Assembly: GCF_002102255.1 (NCBI RefSeq)
Contig: NZ_LQPH01000177.1
Span: forward strand, 1-64,000
DNA: 64,000 bases
Direction of reading: 5' to 3'
Origin: Mycobacterium nebraskense
Lineage (GTDB): Bacteria > Actinomycetota > Actinomycetes > Mycobacteriales > Mycobacteriaceae
Shown: positions 7,519 to 17,482 of the stretch, piece after piece
Position numbering within the stretch: the stretch's first letter is position 1
Layout of the letters: each line of letters starts with the position of its first letter
Program-made: the position numbers and the translations under genes
Notes under the pieces: model-generated
Databases searched by the model: none
Told to the model about the DNA's origin: nothing
The model's input: only the letters and a program-made list of their open reading frames with translations

Positions 7519-9272
7519 CAGTACTTCCGTTCCTTCGGTTCGTAGCGGGTCTGCGCGACGGGCTTGAAGTCCAGCGCGATGTCGCTCAGTAGGTCGGTGC
7601 CCTGCTTGTAGGCCATGGTGTGGCGCATGTAGTTGACGTCGTCGCGGTTCGGGTAGTCCTCCCGGGCATGCCCGCCGCGGGACTCCTTGCGGTTCAGCGC
7701 GCCGACCACCGTGACCTCGGCCAGCTCCAGCAGGAAGCCCAGCTCGATGGCCTCCAGCAGGTCGCTGTTGAAGCGCTTCCCCTTGTCGTGCACGCGGATT
7801 CGGGAGTAGCGCTCCTTGAGCGCGTGGATGTCCGTCAGCGCCTGCTTGAGCGTCTCCTCGGTGCGGAACACCGCGGCGTTGTTGTCCATCGACTGCTGCA
7901 GCGCGCCGCGGATGTCGGCCACCCGCTCGTTGCCCTGTTCGGACAGGATGTCGCCGACCCAGCCCACCACCATCGCCGCCGGGTTCGGCGGCATGTCGAT
8001 GAAGTCGTGCCCGTCGGCGTAATCCGCGGCGGCGATGCCGGCGCGGCGGCCGAAGACGTTGATGTCCAACAGCGAATTGGTGCCCAGCCGGTTGGCGCCG
8101 TGCACCGACACGCACGCACACTCACCGGCCGCATACAGGCCCGGCACGGTGGAAACGTTGTCCCGCAACACCTGTCCGGTGACGGTGGTGGGGATGCCGC
8201 CCATCACGTAGTGACACGTCGGGTACACCGGGACCAGCTCGTGCACGGGGTCGACGCCCAGGTAGGTGCGGGCGAACTCGGTGATGTCGGGCAGCTTGGC
8301 CTCTAGCACGTCCTCGCCGAGGTGGCGCACGTCGATGTAGACGTAGTCCTTTTGCGGGCCGGCGCCGCGGCCCTCCAGCACCTCCAGCACCATCGATCGG
8401 GCGACGACGTCGCGCGGTGCCAGGTCGACGATCGTCGGGGCGTAGCGCTCCATGAAGCGCTCGCCCTCGCCGTTGAGCAGCCGCCCGCCCTCGCCGCGCA
8501 CGGCTTCGGAGATCAAGATGCCCAGCCCGGCCAGGCCCGTGGGATGAAACTGATGAAACTCCATGTCCTCCAACGGAAGTCCCTTGCGGAACACGATGCC
8601 GATGCCGTCGCCGGTCAGCGTGTGCGCGTTGGACGTCGTCTTGTACATCCGGCCCGAACCGCCGGTGGCGATCACCACCGCCTTGGCGTGGAAAACGTGG
8701 ATGTCGCCGGTGGCCAGCTCGTAGGCCACCACGCCGGTGGCCACCGGCCCGCTCGGGGTCTGAGTCAAAACCAGGTCCAGGGCGTAGAACTCGTTGAAGA
8801 ACTGCACGTCGTGCTTGACGCAGTTCTGGTAGAGGGTCTGCAGGATCATGTGGCCGGTGCGGTCCGCCGCGTAACACGCCCGGCGCACCGGGGCCTTACC
8901 GTGTTCGCGGGTGTGCCCGCCGAACAGGCGCTGGTCGATGCGGCCCTCGGGGGTGCGGTTGAACGGCATCCCCATCTTCTCCAGGTCGAGCACCGCGTCG
9001 ATGGCTTCCTTGCACATGATCTCCACCGCGTCCTGGTCGGCGAGGTAGTCGCCGCCCTTGACGGTGTCGAAGGTGTGCCATTCCCAGTTGTCGTCCTCGA
9101 CGTTGGCCAGCGCCGCGCACATCCCGCCCTGGGCGGCGCCGGTGTGGCTGCGGGTGGGGTACAGCTTGGTCAACACCGCGGTCCGGACGCGCGGACCGGC
9201 TTCCACCGCCGCGCGCATGCCGGCACCGCCGGCGCCGACGATGACGACGTCGTATCGGTGTTGCTGGATCAC
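7518..9272 (-). CDS. sdhA: Succinate dehydrogenase flavoprotein subunit
   Basis: This 584-residue catalytic subunit oxidises succinate to fumarate. The N-terminal Rossmann motif is VVIVGAGGAGMRAAVEAG (about residues 9-26). TRSHTGAAQGGMCAAL holds the histidine that covalently carries FAD. HGANRLGTNSLLD and the C-terminal SRGGHAREDYPNRDD supply active-site residues of the succinate dehydrogenase/fumarate reductase family. Length and motifs are normal. It sits third in sdhCDAB, 3 bases after the sdhD stop. Of the mycobacterial Sdh systems, gene order and subunit types match the Sdh2 set (Rv3316-3319). Confidence 0.97.
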   Translation of the reverse strand: MIQQHRYDVVIVGAGGAGMRAAVEAGPRVRTAVLTKLYPTRSHTGAAQGGMCAALANVEDDNWEWHTFDTVKGGDYLADQDAVEIMCKEAIDAVLDLEKMGMPFNRTPEGRIDQRLFGGHTREHGKAPVRRACYAADRTGHMILQTLYQNCVKHDVQFFNEFYALDLVLTQTPSGPVATGVVAYELATGDIHVFHAKAVVIATGGSGRMYKTTSNAHTLTGDGIGIVFRKGLPLEDMEFHQFHPTGLAGLGILISEAVRGEGGRLLNGEGERFMERYAPTIVDLAPRDVVARSMVLEVLEGRGAGPQKDYVYIDVRHLGEDVLEAKLPDITEFARTYLGVDPVHELVPVYPTCHYVMGGIPTTVTGQVLRDNVSTVPGLYAAGECACVSVHGANRLGTNSLLDINVFGRRAGIAAADYADGHDFIDMPPNPAAMVVGWVGDILSEQGNERVADIRGALQQSMDNNAAVFRTEETLKQALTDIHALKERYSRIRVHDKGKRFNSDLLEAIELGFLLELAEVTVVGALNRKESRGGHAREDYPNRDDVNYMRHTMAYKQGTDLLSDIALDFKPVAQTRYEPKERKY

Positions 9273-9275
9273 CGG

Positions 9276-9746
9276 TCAGCCTCCGATATTCGGGTCGAAT
9301 GTCACCAGCACATAGGTGCCGAGCGCCAGCGTGAACCCCATCGACAACAGCAGCAGGCTGTTGAGCCAGAACCGGGTGCTGTCCTTGCGGCTGTAGTCGT
9401 CGATGATGGTGCGCAGGCCGTTGCCGCCGTGCAGCTGCGCCAGCCAGAGCAGCGCCAGATCCCAGAACTGCCAGAAGGGCGAAGCCCAGCGCTGCGCCAC
9501 GTAGTTGAAGTCGATGCGGTAAACGCCGTTGTCCCACATCAGCATGATGAACAGGTGCCCGACGGCCAGGACGATCAGCGCGACGCCGGAGAACCGCATG
9601 AACAGCCACGCGAACTTCTCGAAGTTGGGGATGCCGGCCCGGCGCCGCGGCGAGCGCGGGTTGTCGAGGCTGGCCGGCCGGTCGTGGCTGCGCTGGTGCA
9701 CCGGGGCTATCTGACCTGGGCCGAGCTGCAGGTCGGGGGAGCTCAT
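9276..9746 (-). CDS. sdhD: Succinate dehydrogenase membrane anchor subunit
   Basis: This 156-residue hydrophobic anchor has a charged N-terminal tail of about 50 residues and three membrane spans, at about 52-72 (MRFSGVALIVLAVGHLFIML), 96-116 and 130-150. The His in AVGHLF and the one in AQLHGGNGLR are the likely haem or quinone-site residues. The start ATG overlaps the sdhC stop as ATGA. The longer open frame upstream lies within sdhC and is not used. Confidence 0.93.
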   Translation of the reverse strand: MSSPDLQLGPGQIAPVHQRSHDRPASLDNPRSPRRRAGIPNFEKFAWLFMRFSGVALIVLAVGHLFIMLMWDNGVYRIDFNYVAQRWASPFWQFWDLALLWLAQLHGGNGLRTIIDDYSRKDSTRFWLNSLLLLSMGFTLALGTYVLVTFDPNIGG

Positions 9747-10201
9747 CGGAGGTGCTCCCAGATGTGGATGCCCGTGACGACGCCGGCCGGAACCATGAGC
9801 AGCAGGAAGACGATGCCGACGATCCAGAACATCACCTTCTGGTAGCGGGGGCCCTCGGACCAGAAGTCGATGAGGATGACCCGGATCCCGTTCAGCCCGT
9901 GAAAGAGCACCGCGGCCACCAACCCGTACTCCATCAGGCCGACTACCGGGGTCTGGTAGTCGTGGATCACCGCGTTGTAGGTCTGCGGGCTCACCCGCAG
10001 CATCGCGGCGTCCAGCACGTGGACGAACAGAAAGAAGAAGATCGTCGCGCCGCTGATGCGGTGCAACACCCACGCCCACATGCCCGGGTCGCCCCGATAC
10101 AGGGTTCGGGGTGGTCGCCGCTTGCGCGAGCGGGCAGATTCTGTTGCCGGATCCGCGGTTGTCGCCTGTGTGGTCACCCAGTCCTCACCGCCTTCTGACA
10201 T
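9743..10201 (-). CDS. sdhC: Succinate dehydrogenase cytochrome b556 subunit
   Basis: This 152-residue anchor subunit has three helices. HRISGATIFFFLFVHVLDAA carries the HR-S-G quinone-site signature and a haem-ligand His, and FHGLNGIRVILID is the second conserved block. Two starts are possible. The ATG at 10201 gives 152 residues. A GTG at 10177 is preceded by GGTGAGG at five bases and gives 144, which the ribosome-site match favours. The family core begins only near residue 40. It heads the sdhCDAB operon and diverges from cdd, with 135 bp between them. Confidence 0.92.
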   Translation of the reverse strand: MSEGGEDWVTTQATTADPATESARSRKRRPPRTLYRGDPGMWAWVLHRISGATIFFFLFVHVLDAAMLRVSPQTYNAVIHDYQTPVVGLMEYGLVAAVLFHGLNGIRVILIDFWSEGPRYQKVMFWIVGIVFLLLMVPAGVVTGIHIWEHLR

Positions 10202-10336
10202 CGAGCCGGGCAGTTCAGCCTAACCCGGCCGGGAGACCGCCTGCGCCGAACAGCCCGCCAAGCGAAGTGTCGTGTCAGCGCTAGGGTGGCAGTCGTACGT
10301 GCCCATCGGTGAACGGGGTTTTGAACGGGGTCGGGT

Positions 10337-10731
10337 ATGCCTGATGTCGATTGGAAAGCACTGCGCCACAAGGCAATCAGTGCTGCAGCGGGGGCCTATG
10401 CGCCCTACTCGCGGTTCCCGGTGGGGGCCGCCGCGCTGGTCGACGACGGCCGCGTGGTCACCGGCTGCAATGTGGAAAACATCTCATATGGCCTTAGTCT
10501 CTGCGCCGAATGCGGTGTGGTGTGCGCCCTATACGCGAGCGGCGGCGGCCGGCTGATCGCGCTGGCCTGCGTCGACGGCCAGGGGGCCCCGCTGATGCCG
10601 TGTGGGCGATGCCGGCAGGTGCTCCTGGAGCACGGTGGCCCCGAACTGCTGATCGACCATCCGGACGGGCCCCGCCGCCTCGGCGAGCTACTGCCCGACG
10701 CCTTCGGCGCCGACCTGCCACGGGAACCCCG

Positions 10732-10735
<4 letters not shown>
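10337..10735 (+). CDS. cdd: Cytidine deaminase
   Basis: This zinc enzyme deaminates cytidine and deoxycytidine to uridine forms for salvage. Its 132 residues match the small tetrameric class. NVENISYGLSLCAECGVV contains the catalytic Glu and the first zinc Cys. MPCGRCRQVL supplies the other two zinc cysteines. FPVGAAALVDDGRVVTGCN is the family's N-terminal signature. A possible -10 TAGGGT lies near 10284-10289. It is the first gene of cdd-deoA-add: its product uridine/deoxyuridine feeds the phosphorylase encoded next, with which it overlaps as TTGA. Confidence 0.95.
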
Positions 10736-12026
<1,291 letters not shown>

Positions 12027-12030
<4 letters not shown>

Positions 12031-13118
12031 CCACACCACTGGGCCTCGAGCAGATCAAGAAGGCGCCCAAGGCGCTGCTCCACGATCACCTCGACGGGGG
12101 GCTGCGCCCGTCCACCGTGGTGGACATCGCCGGCCAGATCGGCTACGACGGGCTACCCACCACCGACGTCGACGAGCTGGCCACCTGGTTTCGCACCCAG
12201 TCGCACAGCGGCTCGCTCGAGCGCTACCTGGAGCCGTTCTCGCACACCGTGGCGGTGATGCAGACACCCGACGCGCTGCATCGCGTCGCCTACGAGTGCG
12301 TGGAAGACCTGGCCGCCGATTCGGTTGTCTACGCCGAGATCCGATTCGCGCCCGAGCTGCACATCGACCGGCGGCTGTCCTTCGACCAGATCGTGGACGC
12401 GGTGCTGGCCGGGTTCGCGGACGGCGAGAAAGCCTGCGCCGCCGCGGGCCGGCCGATCGTGGTGCGGCTGCTGGTCACCGCCATGCGGCACGCCGCGGTG
12501 TCCCGGGAGATCGCCGAGCTGGCAATCCGGTTCCGGGACAAGGGAGTTGTGGGCTTCGACATTGCCGGCGCCGAGGCTGGCAACCCGCCGACGCGGCATC
12601 TGGACGCCTTCGAATACATGCGAGACCACAACGCGCGCTTCACGATTCACGCGGGCGAGGCGTTCGGGCTGCCGTCGATCCACGAGGCGATCGCGTTCTG
12701 CGGCGCTGACCGCCTGGGCCACGGGGTGCGCATCGTCGACGACATCGACGTCCTCGGCGACGGCCGCGTCCAACTTGGCCGGCTGGCGTCGATCCTGCGG
12801 GACAAGCGAATTCCGCTGGAGCTGTGCCCCAGCTCCAACGTGCAGACGGGCGCCGTGAAGAGCATCGCGGACCATCCGTTCGACCTGCTGGCCCGCACCC
12901 GGTTTCGGGTGACCGTCAACACCGACAACCGCCTGATGAGTGATACCACGATGAGCCTCGAAATGTGCCGCCTGGTCGAGGCTTTCGGCTACGGCTGGAG
13001 CGACCTCGAGCGGTTCACCATCAACGCGATGAAGTCGGCGTTCCTTCCGTTCGACGAGCGGCTGGCCATCATCGACGACGTGATCAAGCCGCGCTACGCG
13101 GTCCTGATCGCAGGCTGA
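12027..13118 (+). CDS. add: Adenosine deaminase
   Basis: This zinc hydrolase converts adenosine and deoxyadenosine to inosine forms. Its 363 residues fit the family. LLHDHLDGGLRP gives the two metal histidines (His19, His21). FTIHAGEAFG gives a third His and the catalytic Glu. RLGHGVRI and TVNTDNRLMSDT complete the site. The last motif is NTDN where many enzymes have NTDD, and I believe that variant is usual in actinobacteria. The start GTG overlaps the deoA stop. It ends the salvage operon and faces the stress membrane gene, with a hairpin between them. Confidence 0.95.
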
Positions 13119-13120
13119 CA

Positions 13121-13146
13121 CCGCCCGCCCGAAACCGGGTGAGCGG
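13121..13146. terminator. Hairpin between convergent add and GlsB-like genes
   Basis: CCGC and CCCG pair with GCGG and CGGG around an AAAC loop, with a 3-base internal mismatch. It lies directly after the add stop in a 48-bp convergent gap. There is no T-run, which is common for mycobacterial terminators, so the call is tentative. Confidence 0.35.
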
Positions 13147-13166
13147 CGCAGCTTTCGGCCAAGTGG

Positions 13167-13451
13167 CTAACGGGGCAGCCGGGTGCCGGTACGACGGCCG
13201 GTCAGCGATTCGTAGATGGCGATGAGCACGATGGCGGCGCCCACCCCGATGAAGAACGGAATCCACGCCACCCCACCGTTGGCATTGTGGTATCCGAGTG
13301 CGCTGGCCACCGCCGAGCCGATCAAGCCGCCCACGGCGCCGATCACGACGGTCATGATCATGCCGACGTTCTGCTTTCCCGGCATCACGAGACGGGCGAC
13401 CAAACCGATGATCGCCCCCACGACGATGGCGAGGATTATGGATGTGATCAC
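13167..13451 (-). CDS. GlsB/YeaQ/YmgE family membrane protein
   Basis: This 94-residue very hydrophobic protein has three predicted membrane spans and the glycine-rich repeats of the transglycosylase-associated/GlsB stress family (IVVGAIIGLVARLVMPGKQNVG, IGAVGGLIGSAVA). The family is linked to stress in several bacteria, but no biochemical role is established. The GTG start at 13451 has a good ribosome site (AGGAG, 6 bases upstream). A mycobacterial pilin gene occupies this position in M. tuberculosis, as I recall. Here this gene and its neighbours replace it. Confidence 0.88.
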   Translation of the reverse strand: MITSIILAIVVGAIIGLVARLVMPGKQNVGMIMTVVIGAVGGLIGSAVASALGYHNANGGVAWIPFFIGVGAAIVLIAIYESLTGRRTGTRLPR

Positions 13452-13542
13452 TTCGAGCTCCTGTCGTAGCGGCGCCCGGGGTGGGCACCATCTTTGACGG
13501 ACTTCCCCGAATCGACCGACTTCTAACGCAATTCGCGTGGAC

Positions 13543-14214
13543 TCAAATCAGGTCCGCCGCCAGACCGATGGCGCGCACCGTGCTCGCCAGATGGGTCTGC
13601 ACCGCGCGCAGCGCTCGCTCGCGGTCACCGTCGCGCAGCGCCTCGGCGATGTCGCGGTGCTCGTGCAGGATCGTCGTCACCCGGTCGGGGTCGCGCAGCG
13701 CCGATTCGCCGATCATCCTCATCTGCCGATCCCGCAGTGACCCATAGAAACCCGACAAAATGGCGTTGCCCGACTCGGTCAGCGTGATGGCGTGGAAGGC
13801 GCGGTCGGCATCGAGGAACTCGGGCCAATCGGTGCGGTCGACGGCGGCACGCTGCCGTTGCAGCTCACCCGACAGTCGCTCGAAGACCGCGGCGCACGCG
13901 GCGGGCCCGCGGCCCACCACCTTGGTCGCGGCGAACTGCTCCAAAACCAGCCGCGCCTCCATCACCGACCGGACCTCGTCGGGCGAAACGGGAACGACCA
14001 GGGCGCCGCGCTGCGGGTACAGGCGCAGCAGGCCCTCGGCCTCCAGCCGCAGAAACGCCTCGCGCACCGGGGTGCGCGACATCCCCAGCGCCGTGGCGAC
14101 GTCGCCCTCGCTGATCAGCTCCCCGCCCGGGAATCCGCCGGAGAGCACCTGCATCTTGACGTAATCCAGCGCGCGGTCCTTGGCCGTGCCCGGCCGCGGC
14201 TCACTCGTTGCCAC
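13543..14214 (-). CDS. GntR-family transcriptional regulator (FCD/FadR type)
   Basis: This 223-residue DNA-binding regulator has an N-terminal winged helix at about residues 10-75 (GGELISEGDVATALGMSRTPVREAFLRLEAEGLL). The C-terminal all-helical FCD ligand domain carries the metal/ligand pattern D..FHxAI..S and HEHRDIAEAL. The GTG at 14214 was chosen because AGGAAGG sits five bases upstream. A longer frame to 14331 starts in non-coding-like sequence. It diverges from the bicupin gene and most likely controls it. The ligand is unknown, though FCD regulators usually sense organic acids. Confidence 0.9.
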   Translation of the reverse strand: MATSEPRPGTAKDRALDYVKMQVLSGGFPGGELISEGDVATALGMSRTPVREAFLRLEAEGLLRLYPQRGALVVPVSPDEVRSVMEARLVLEQFAATKVVGRGPAACAAVFERLSGELQRQRAAVDRTDWPEFLDADRAFHAITLTESGNAILSGFYGSLRDRQMRMIGESALRDPDRVTTILHEHRDIAEALRDGDRERALRAVQTHLASTVRAIGLAADLI

Positions 14215-14276
14215 TGCAGCCTTCCTGGTAGCTAAGTCGTATCCCAGCAGTGTGGTGACGGTACACCAACCCGGCC

Positions 14277-14305
14277 TTGACAGCCTGGCAACTGAGATAC
14301 AAGAT
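14277..14305 (+). promoter_or_regulatory. SigA-type promoter of the bicupin gene
   Basis: A perfect TTGACA (14277-14282) is followed by a 17-base spacer and CAAGAT (14300-14305) inside an AT-rich stretch unusual for this genome (14296-14325). The leader to the ATG would be about 55 bases and ends in a strong GAAGGAG site. The AT-rich stretch is also the most likely operator for the divergent GntR protein. Confidence 0.5.
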
Positions 14306-14367
14306 AAATACGAAACAAACATGAGATGCACTCAAGAGGCGCTCGAGCAGTTCGAAGGAGACGCGAA

Positions 14368-15396
14368 ATGCCCGTCACGGAACAAGCCCTGACCCCGAAT
14401 CTGGACCCGACGATTCCCGCGCCGATGGTCAACGTGGCCGAATACGGGTTCGAAGGTCGTTTTCAGGACTGGGCCGAGGACGCCGAGTACTTCGAGTACT
14501 CCAAGGCGGCCAACCCCATCGGTTCGGGACACGTCGCGCAGGTGCCGATTACCCGGTTCGATCCGGATGTCTACGCGGATCAGCCCACCGGTGTGATCCC
14601 GCTGGATCTGTCCAAGGAGCTGCGTATCGAGACCGGCGCGGCGACCAGCCCCGCGTTGCTGGCCAACTTCCTGCGCATCCGCCCGGGCGAGCAGATCGAC
14701 ACCAGCCCCAACGCCACGTCCCAGCTGTATTACGCGCTCTATGGGCGGGGCTTCGCGGCGGTCAACGGCCAGCTGGTCCAGTGGGAGAAGGGCGACTTCC
14801 TGACCCTGCCCGCGGGCATGCATTCAGTGTTCTACGCGGCCGCCGACACGGCGATGTACTGGGTGCACGACGAGCCGCTGATGCGCTACCTGGGCGCCGA
14901 CGCCACCCGCCCGCGGTTCCGCGCGACCAAATTCCGCCGTTCGGACGCGGTGGCCAAGCTGGAGGAGATCGCGTCGCGCCCGGGCGCCAACGACAAGAGC
15001 CGGGTCAGCGTGCTCCTGGCCAACGCCAACCAAGCGCAGACGCTGACCATCACCCACGTGCTGTGGGCCATGTTCGGCGTGCTGCCCCCGAACCAGGTGC
15101 AGCGCCCGCACCGGCACCAGTCGGTCGCCCTGGACCTGATCCTCGACGCGCCGGCCCGCGGCTGCTACACCCTGCTGGGCACCCGCCTCGACGAGCGAGG
15201 CGACATCATCGACCCCATCCGGGTGGACTGGCGGGCGGGCGGCGCCTTCACCACCCCGCCGGGCATGTGGCACGCCCACTACAACGAGACCGACCAGCCC
15301 GCACACCTGATCCCGATCCAGGACGCCGGGCTGCAGACCCACCTCCGCAGCCTCGACATCAAGTTCACGCAGCGCCGCGACCTCGTCGCCGGCTGA
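14368..15396 (+). CDS. Bicupin protein, gentisate dioxygenase-like
   Basis: This 342-residue protein has two cupin barrels. The first is at about residues 100-175 (MHSVFYAAADTAMYWVHDEP). The second, at about 235-325, carries the metal histidines HRHQ (248 and 250) and WHAHYN (302 and 304). This layout resembles gentisate or salicylate 1,2-dioxygenases and other ring-cleaving bicupins. Only the second barrel keeps a full metal set. The substrate is unknown. The ATG at 14368 follows GAAGGAG with seven bases between. A divergent GntR gene suggests induction by a small acid. Confidence 0.8.
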   Translation: MPVTEQALTPNLDPTIPAPMVNVAEYGFEGRFQDWAEDAEYFEYSKAANPIGSGHVAQVPITRFDPDVYADQPTGVIPLDLSKELRIETGAATSPALLANFLRIRPGEQIDTSPNATSQLYYALYGRGFAAVNGQLVQWEKGDFLTLPAGMHSVFYAAADTAMYWVHDEPLMRYLGADATRPRFRATKFRRSDAVAKLEEIASRPGANDKSRVSVLLANANQAQTLTITHVLWAMFGVLPPNQVQRPHRHQSVALDLILDAPARGCYTLLGTRLDERGDIIDPIRVDWRAGGAFTTPPGMWHAHYNETDQPAHLIPIQDAGLQTHLRSLDIKFTQRRDLVAG

Positions 15397-15444
15397 CCCG
15401 GCGGGCCGTGCACGGTCCACACTTGGCGAATAGTGTGGCTGGAC

Positions 15445-16452
15445 ATGAAGTTGCCCCTGCTGGGCCCCGTCTCGGTCACCGGCTTCCAGAACGCGTGGTT
15501 CTTCCTGGTCCTGCTGGTCGTTCTGCTGGTCCTGGGCATCTACGTCGTGCAGCAGTTCGCCCGCCGCCGCCGCGTGCTGCGGTTCGCCAACATGGAGGTG
15601 CTGGAGCGGGTCGCGCCCGCGCATCCCAGCCGGTGGCGGCACGTGCCGACGATCCTGCTGGCCGCGTCGCTGGTGTTGCTGACCACCGCGATGGCCGGGC
15701 CGACGTCTGACGTCCGGATCCCGCTCAACCGCGCAGTCGTCATGCTGGTCATCGACGTGTCGGAGTCCATGGCCTCCACCGACGTCCCCCCCGACCGGCT
15801 GACCGCCGCCAAGGTGGCCGGCAAGCAATTCGCCGACGAGCTGACGCCGGCCATCAACCTGGGCCTGGTGGAGTTCGCGGCCAACGCGTCGCTACTGGTG
15901 TCCCCGACGACCAACCGCGCGGCGGTGAAGGCGGCGATCGACAACCTGAAACCGGCCCCCAAGACCGCGACGGGTGAAGGCCTGTTCACCGCGCTGCAGG
16001 CCATAGCGACGGTCGGCTCGGTGATGGGCGGCGGCGACGGCCCGCCGCCGGCGCGCATCGTGCTGGAGTCCGACGGCGCCGAGAACGTGCCGCTGGACCC
16101 CAACGCCCCGCAGGGCGCGTTCACCGCCGCCAGGGCGGCCAAGGCCGAGGGCGTGCAGATCTCGACGATCTCCTTCGGCACGCCGTACGGCACCGTCGAG
16201 TACGAGGGCGCCACCATCCCGGTTCCCGTCGACGATCAGACGCTGCAGAAGATCTGCGAGATCACCGACGGCCAGTCGTTCCACGCCGACAGCCTGGAGT
16301 CGCTGAAGAACGTCTACGCGACCCTGCAGCGCCAGATCGGCTACGAAACCGTCAAGGGCGACGCCAGCCTGGCCTGGATGCTGCTGGGTGCCGTCGCCAT
16401 GGCGGGCGCCATCCTGGCCGGCCTGTTCCTGAACCGCCGGCTGCCCGCCTGA
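15445..16452 (+). CDS. VWA-domain membrane protein, Rv1481-like (copy 1)
   Basis: This 335-residue protein, the length I recall for Rv1481, has two N-terminal membrane spans (about 18-38 and 66-84), a periplasmic or cytosolic von Willebrand A domain and a C-terminal span (about 308-328). The MIDAS motif is intact: DVSES (Asp104, Ser106, Ser108), Thr in TATGEG, and ESDGAEN. BatA-like proteins of this type often work with MoxR ATPases, but none is adjacent. The ATG at 15445 was preferred over an upstream GTG (15433) to match the paralogue's MSLP/MKLP beginning. It converges with its paralogue, with four bases between the stops. Confidence 0.88.
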   Translation: MKLPLLGPVSVTGFQNAWFFLVLLVVLLVLGIYVVQQFARRRRVLRFANMEVLERVAPAHPSRWRHVPTILLAASLVLLTTAMAGPTSDVRIPLNRAVVMLVIDVSESMASTDVPPDRLTAAKVAGKQFADELTPAINLGLVEFAANASLLVSPTTNRAAVKAAIDNLKPAPKTATGEGLFTALQAIATVGSVMGGGDGPPPARIVLESDGAENVPLDPNAPQGAFTAARAAKAEGVQISTISFGTPYGTVEYEGATIPVPVDDQTLQKICEITDGQSFHADSLESLKNVYATLQRQIGYETVKGDASLAWMLLGAVAMAGAILAGLFLNRRLPA

Positions 16453-16456
16453 GCGG

Positions 16457-17440
16457 TCAGATCGGCAGCCGCCGGTTGATCAACAGCGCCAGCGCCGTCG
16501 CGATCAAGGCGGTGAGGACGCCCAGGCGCAACCATCCGGCGCTGCCCGGCCCCGGCACGATGCGGTAGCCGATGTCCTTCTCGATGGCGTTGTAGCTCTT
16601 GTTGAGCTCGGCGATGTTGCTGGCGGTGTAGGACTGCCCGCCGGACAGCTTGGCGACCATCTTCATCTGGTCCGTCGAGACCGGGACGGCGACCCGCTGC
16701 CCGTCCATCACGATCTCACCCGTCTTGGTGCCGAACGAGATCGTCGAGATGGGCACCCCCTCGTCCCGGGCCAGTCGTGCCGCGGTGTAGACCCCGTCAT
16801 GCGGATCGCTGGGGTTGGACGGCTTGTTCTCCCCGCCGTCGGAGAGCAGCACGATGCGGGCCGGCGGCGGGGTGTCGCCACCGCTGATGGCGGTGGCGCT
16901 CACCGCGTGCAGGGCGGTGAAGATGGCCTCGCCGGTGGCCGTGCTGTCGGCGAAGTCGAGCTTCTTGAGCGCGTCGATCGTCGCCTGGTGCTGCGGGGTC
17001 GGCGGCACCAGCAGGTACGGCGTGCCCGCGAAGCCGACCAGCCCGAGGTTGATGCCCGGCGTCAGCTGACTGGCGAACTGGCTGGCGGCCTCCTCGGCGG
17101 CCTTGAGCCGGTTGGGCGGGACGTCGGTGGCCCGCATGGACTGCGACATGTCGATGACGAGCACGATGACGGCCCGGTTGCGCGGGATGCGCATGTCGTG
17201 GGTGGGGGTGGCCAGCGCGATGGTCAACAGGATCAGGCTGAGCAGCGACACGGCGATCGGAAGGTGCCGCGTCCGCGACTGCGGCACGTTCGCCTCGGTG
17301 TACCGGCGCAGCCGGCGCAGGCGGCGAGCCTGGACCAGGATGTAGACCGCGAGCAGAGCCAGCGGGAGCAAGCCGAACAACAGCATGCCCGGGCGTTGGA
17401 AGCCGTACAGCGGTAACGGGCCGATCCCGGGAAGCGACAC
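16457..17440 (-). CDS. VWA-domain membrane protein, Rv1481-like (copy 2)
   Basis: This 327-residue paralogue of the convergent gene has the same layout: spans at about 18-36 and 61-79, a VWA domain with MIDAS DMSQS (Asp97, Ser99, Ser101), the TATGEA threonine and LSDGGEN, and a final span ending INRRLPI. Blocks such as GGDTPPPARIVLLSDG and EGVPISTISFGT are shared with copy 1. Two copies tail to tail suggest an old inverted duplication. The role is unknown, and an envelope stress or chaperone role is family-based inference. Confidence 0.88.
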   Translation of the reverse strand: MSLPGIGPLPLYGFQRPGMLLFGLLPLALLAVYILVQARRLRRLRRYTEANVPQSRTRHLPIAVSLLSLILLTIALATPTHDMRIPRNRAVIVLVIDMSQSMRATDVPPNRLKAAEEAASQFASQLTPGINLGLVGFAGTPYLLVPPTPQHQATIDALKKLDFADSTATGEAIFTALHAVSATAISGGDTPPPARIVLLSDGGENKPSNPSDPHDGVYTAARLARDEGVPISTISFGTKTGEIVMDGQRVAVPVSTDQMKMVAKLSGGQSYTASNIAELNKSYNAIEKDIGYRIVPGPGSAGWLRLGVLTALIATALALLINRRLPI

Positions 17441-17482
17441 CCGCCAGTAAAGATGAGACGCGGGGGCCCGTCAAACGCAGGG

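Noticed and set aside
10202..10336. -35 element for cdd
   Set aside because: TAGGGT near 10284 is a reasonable -10, but no sequence 16-18 bases upstream resembles TTGACA, so only the -10 is mentioned in the cdd entry.
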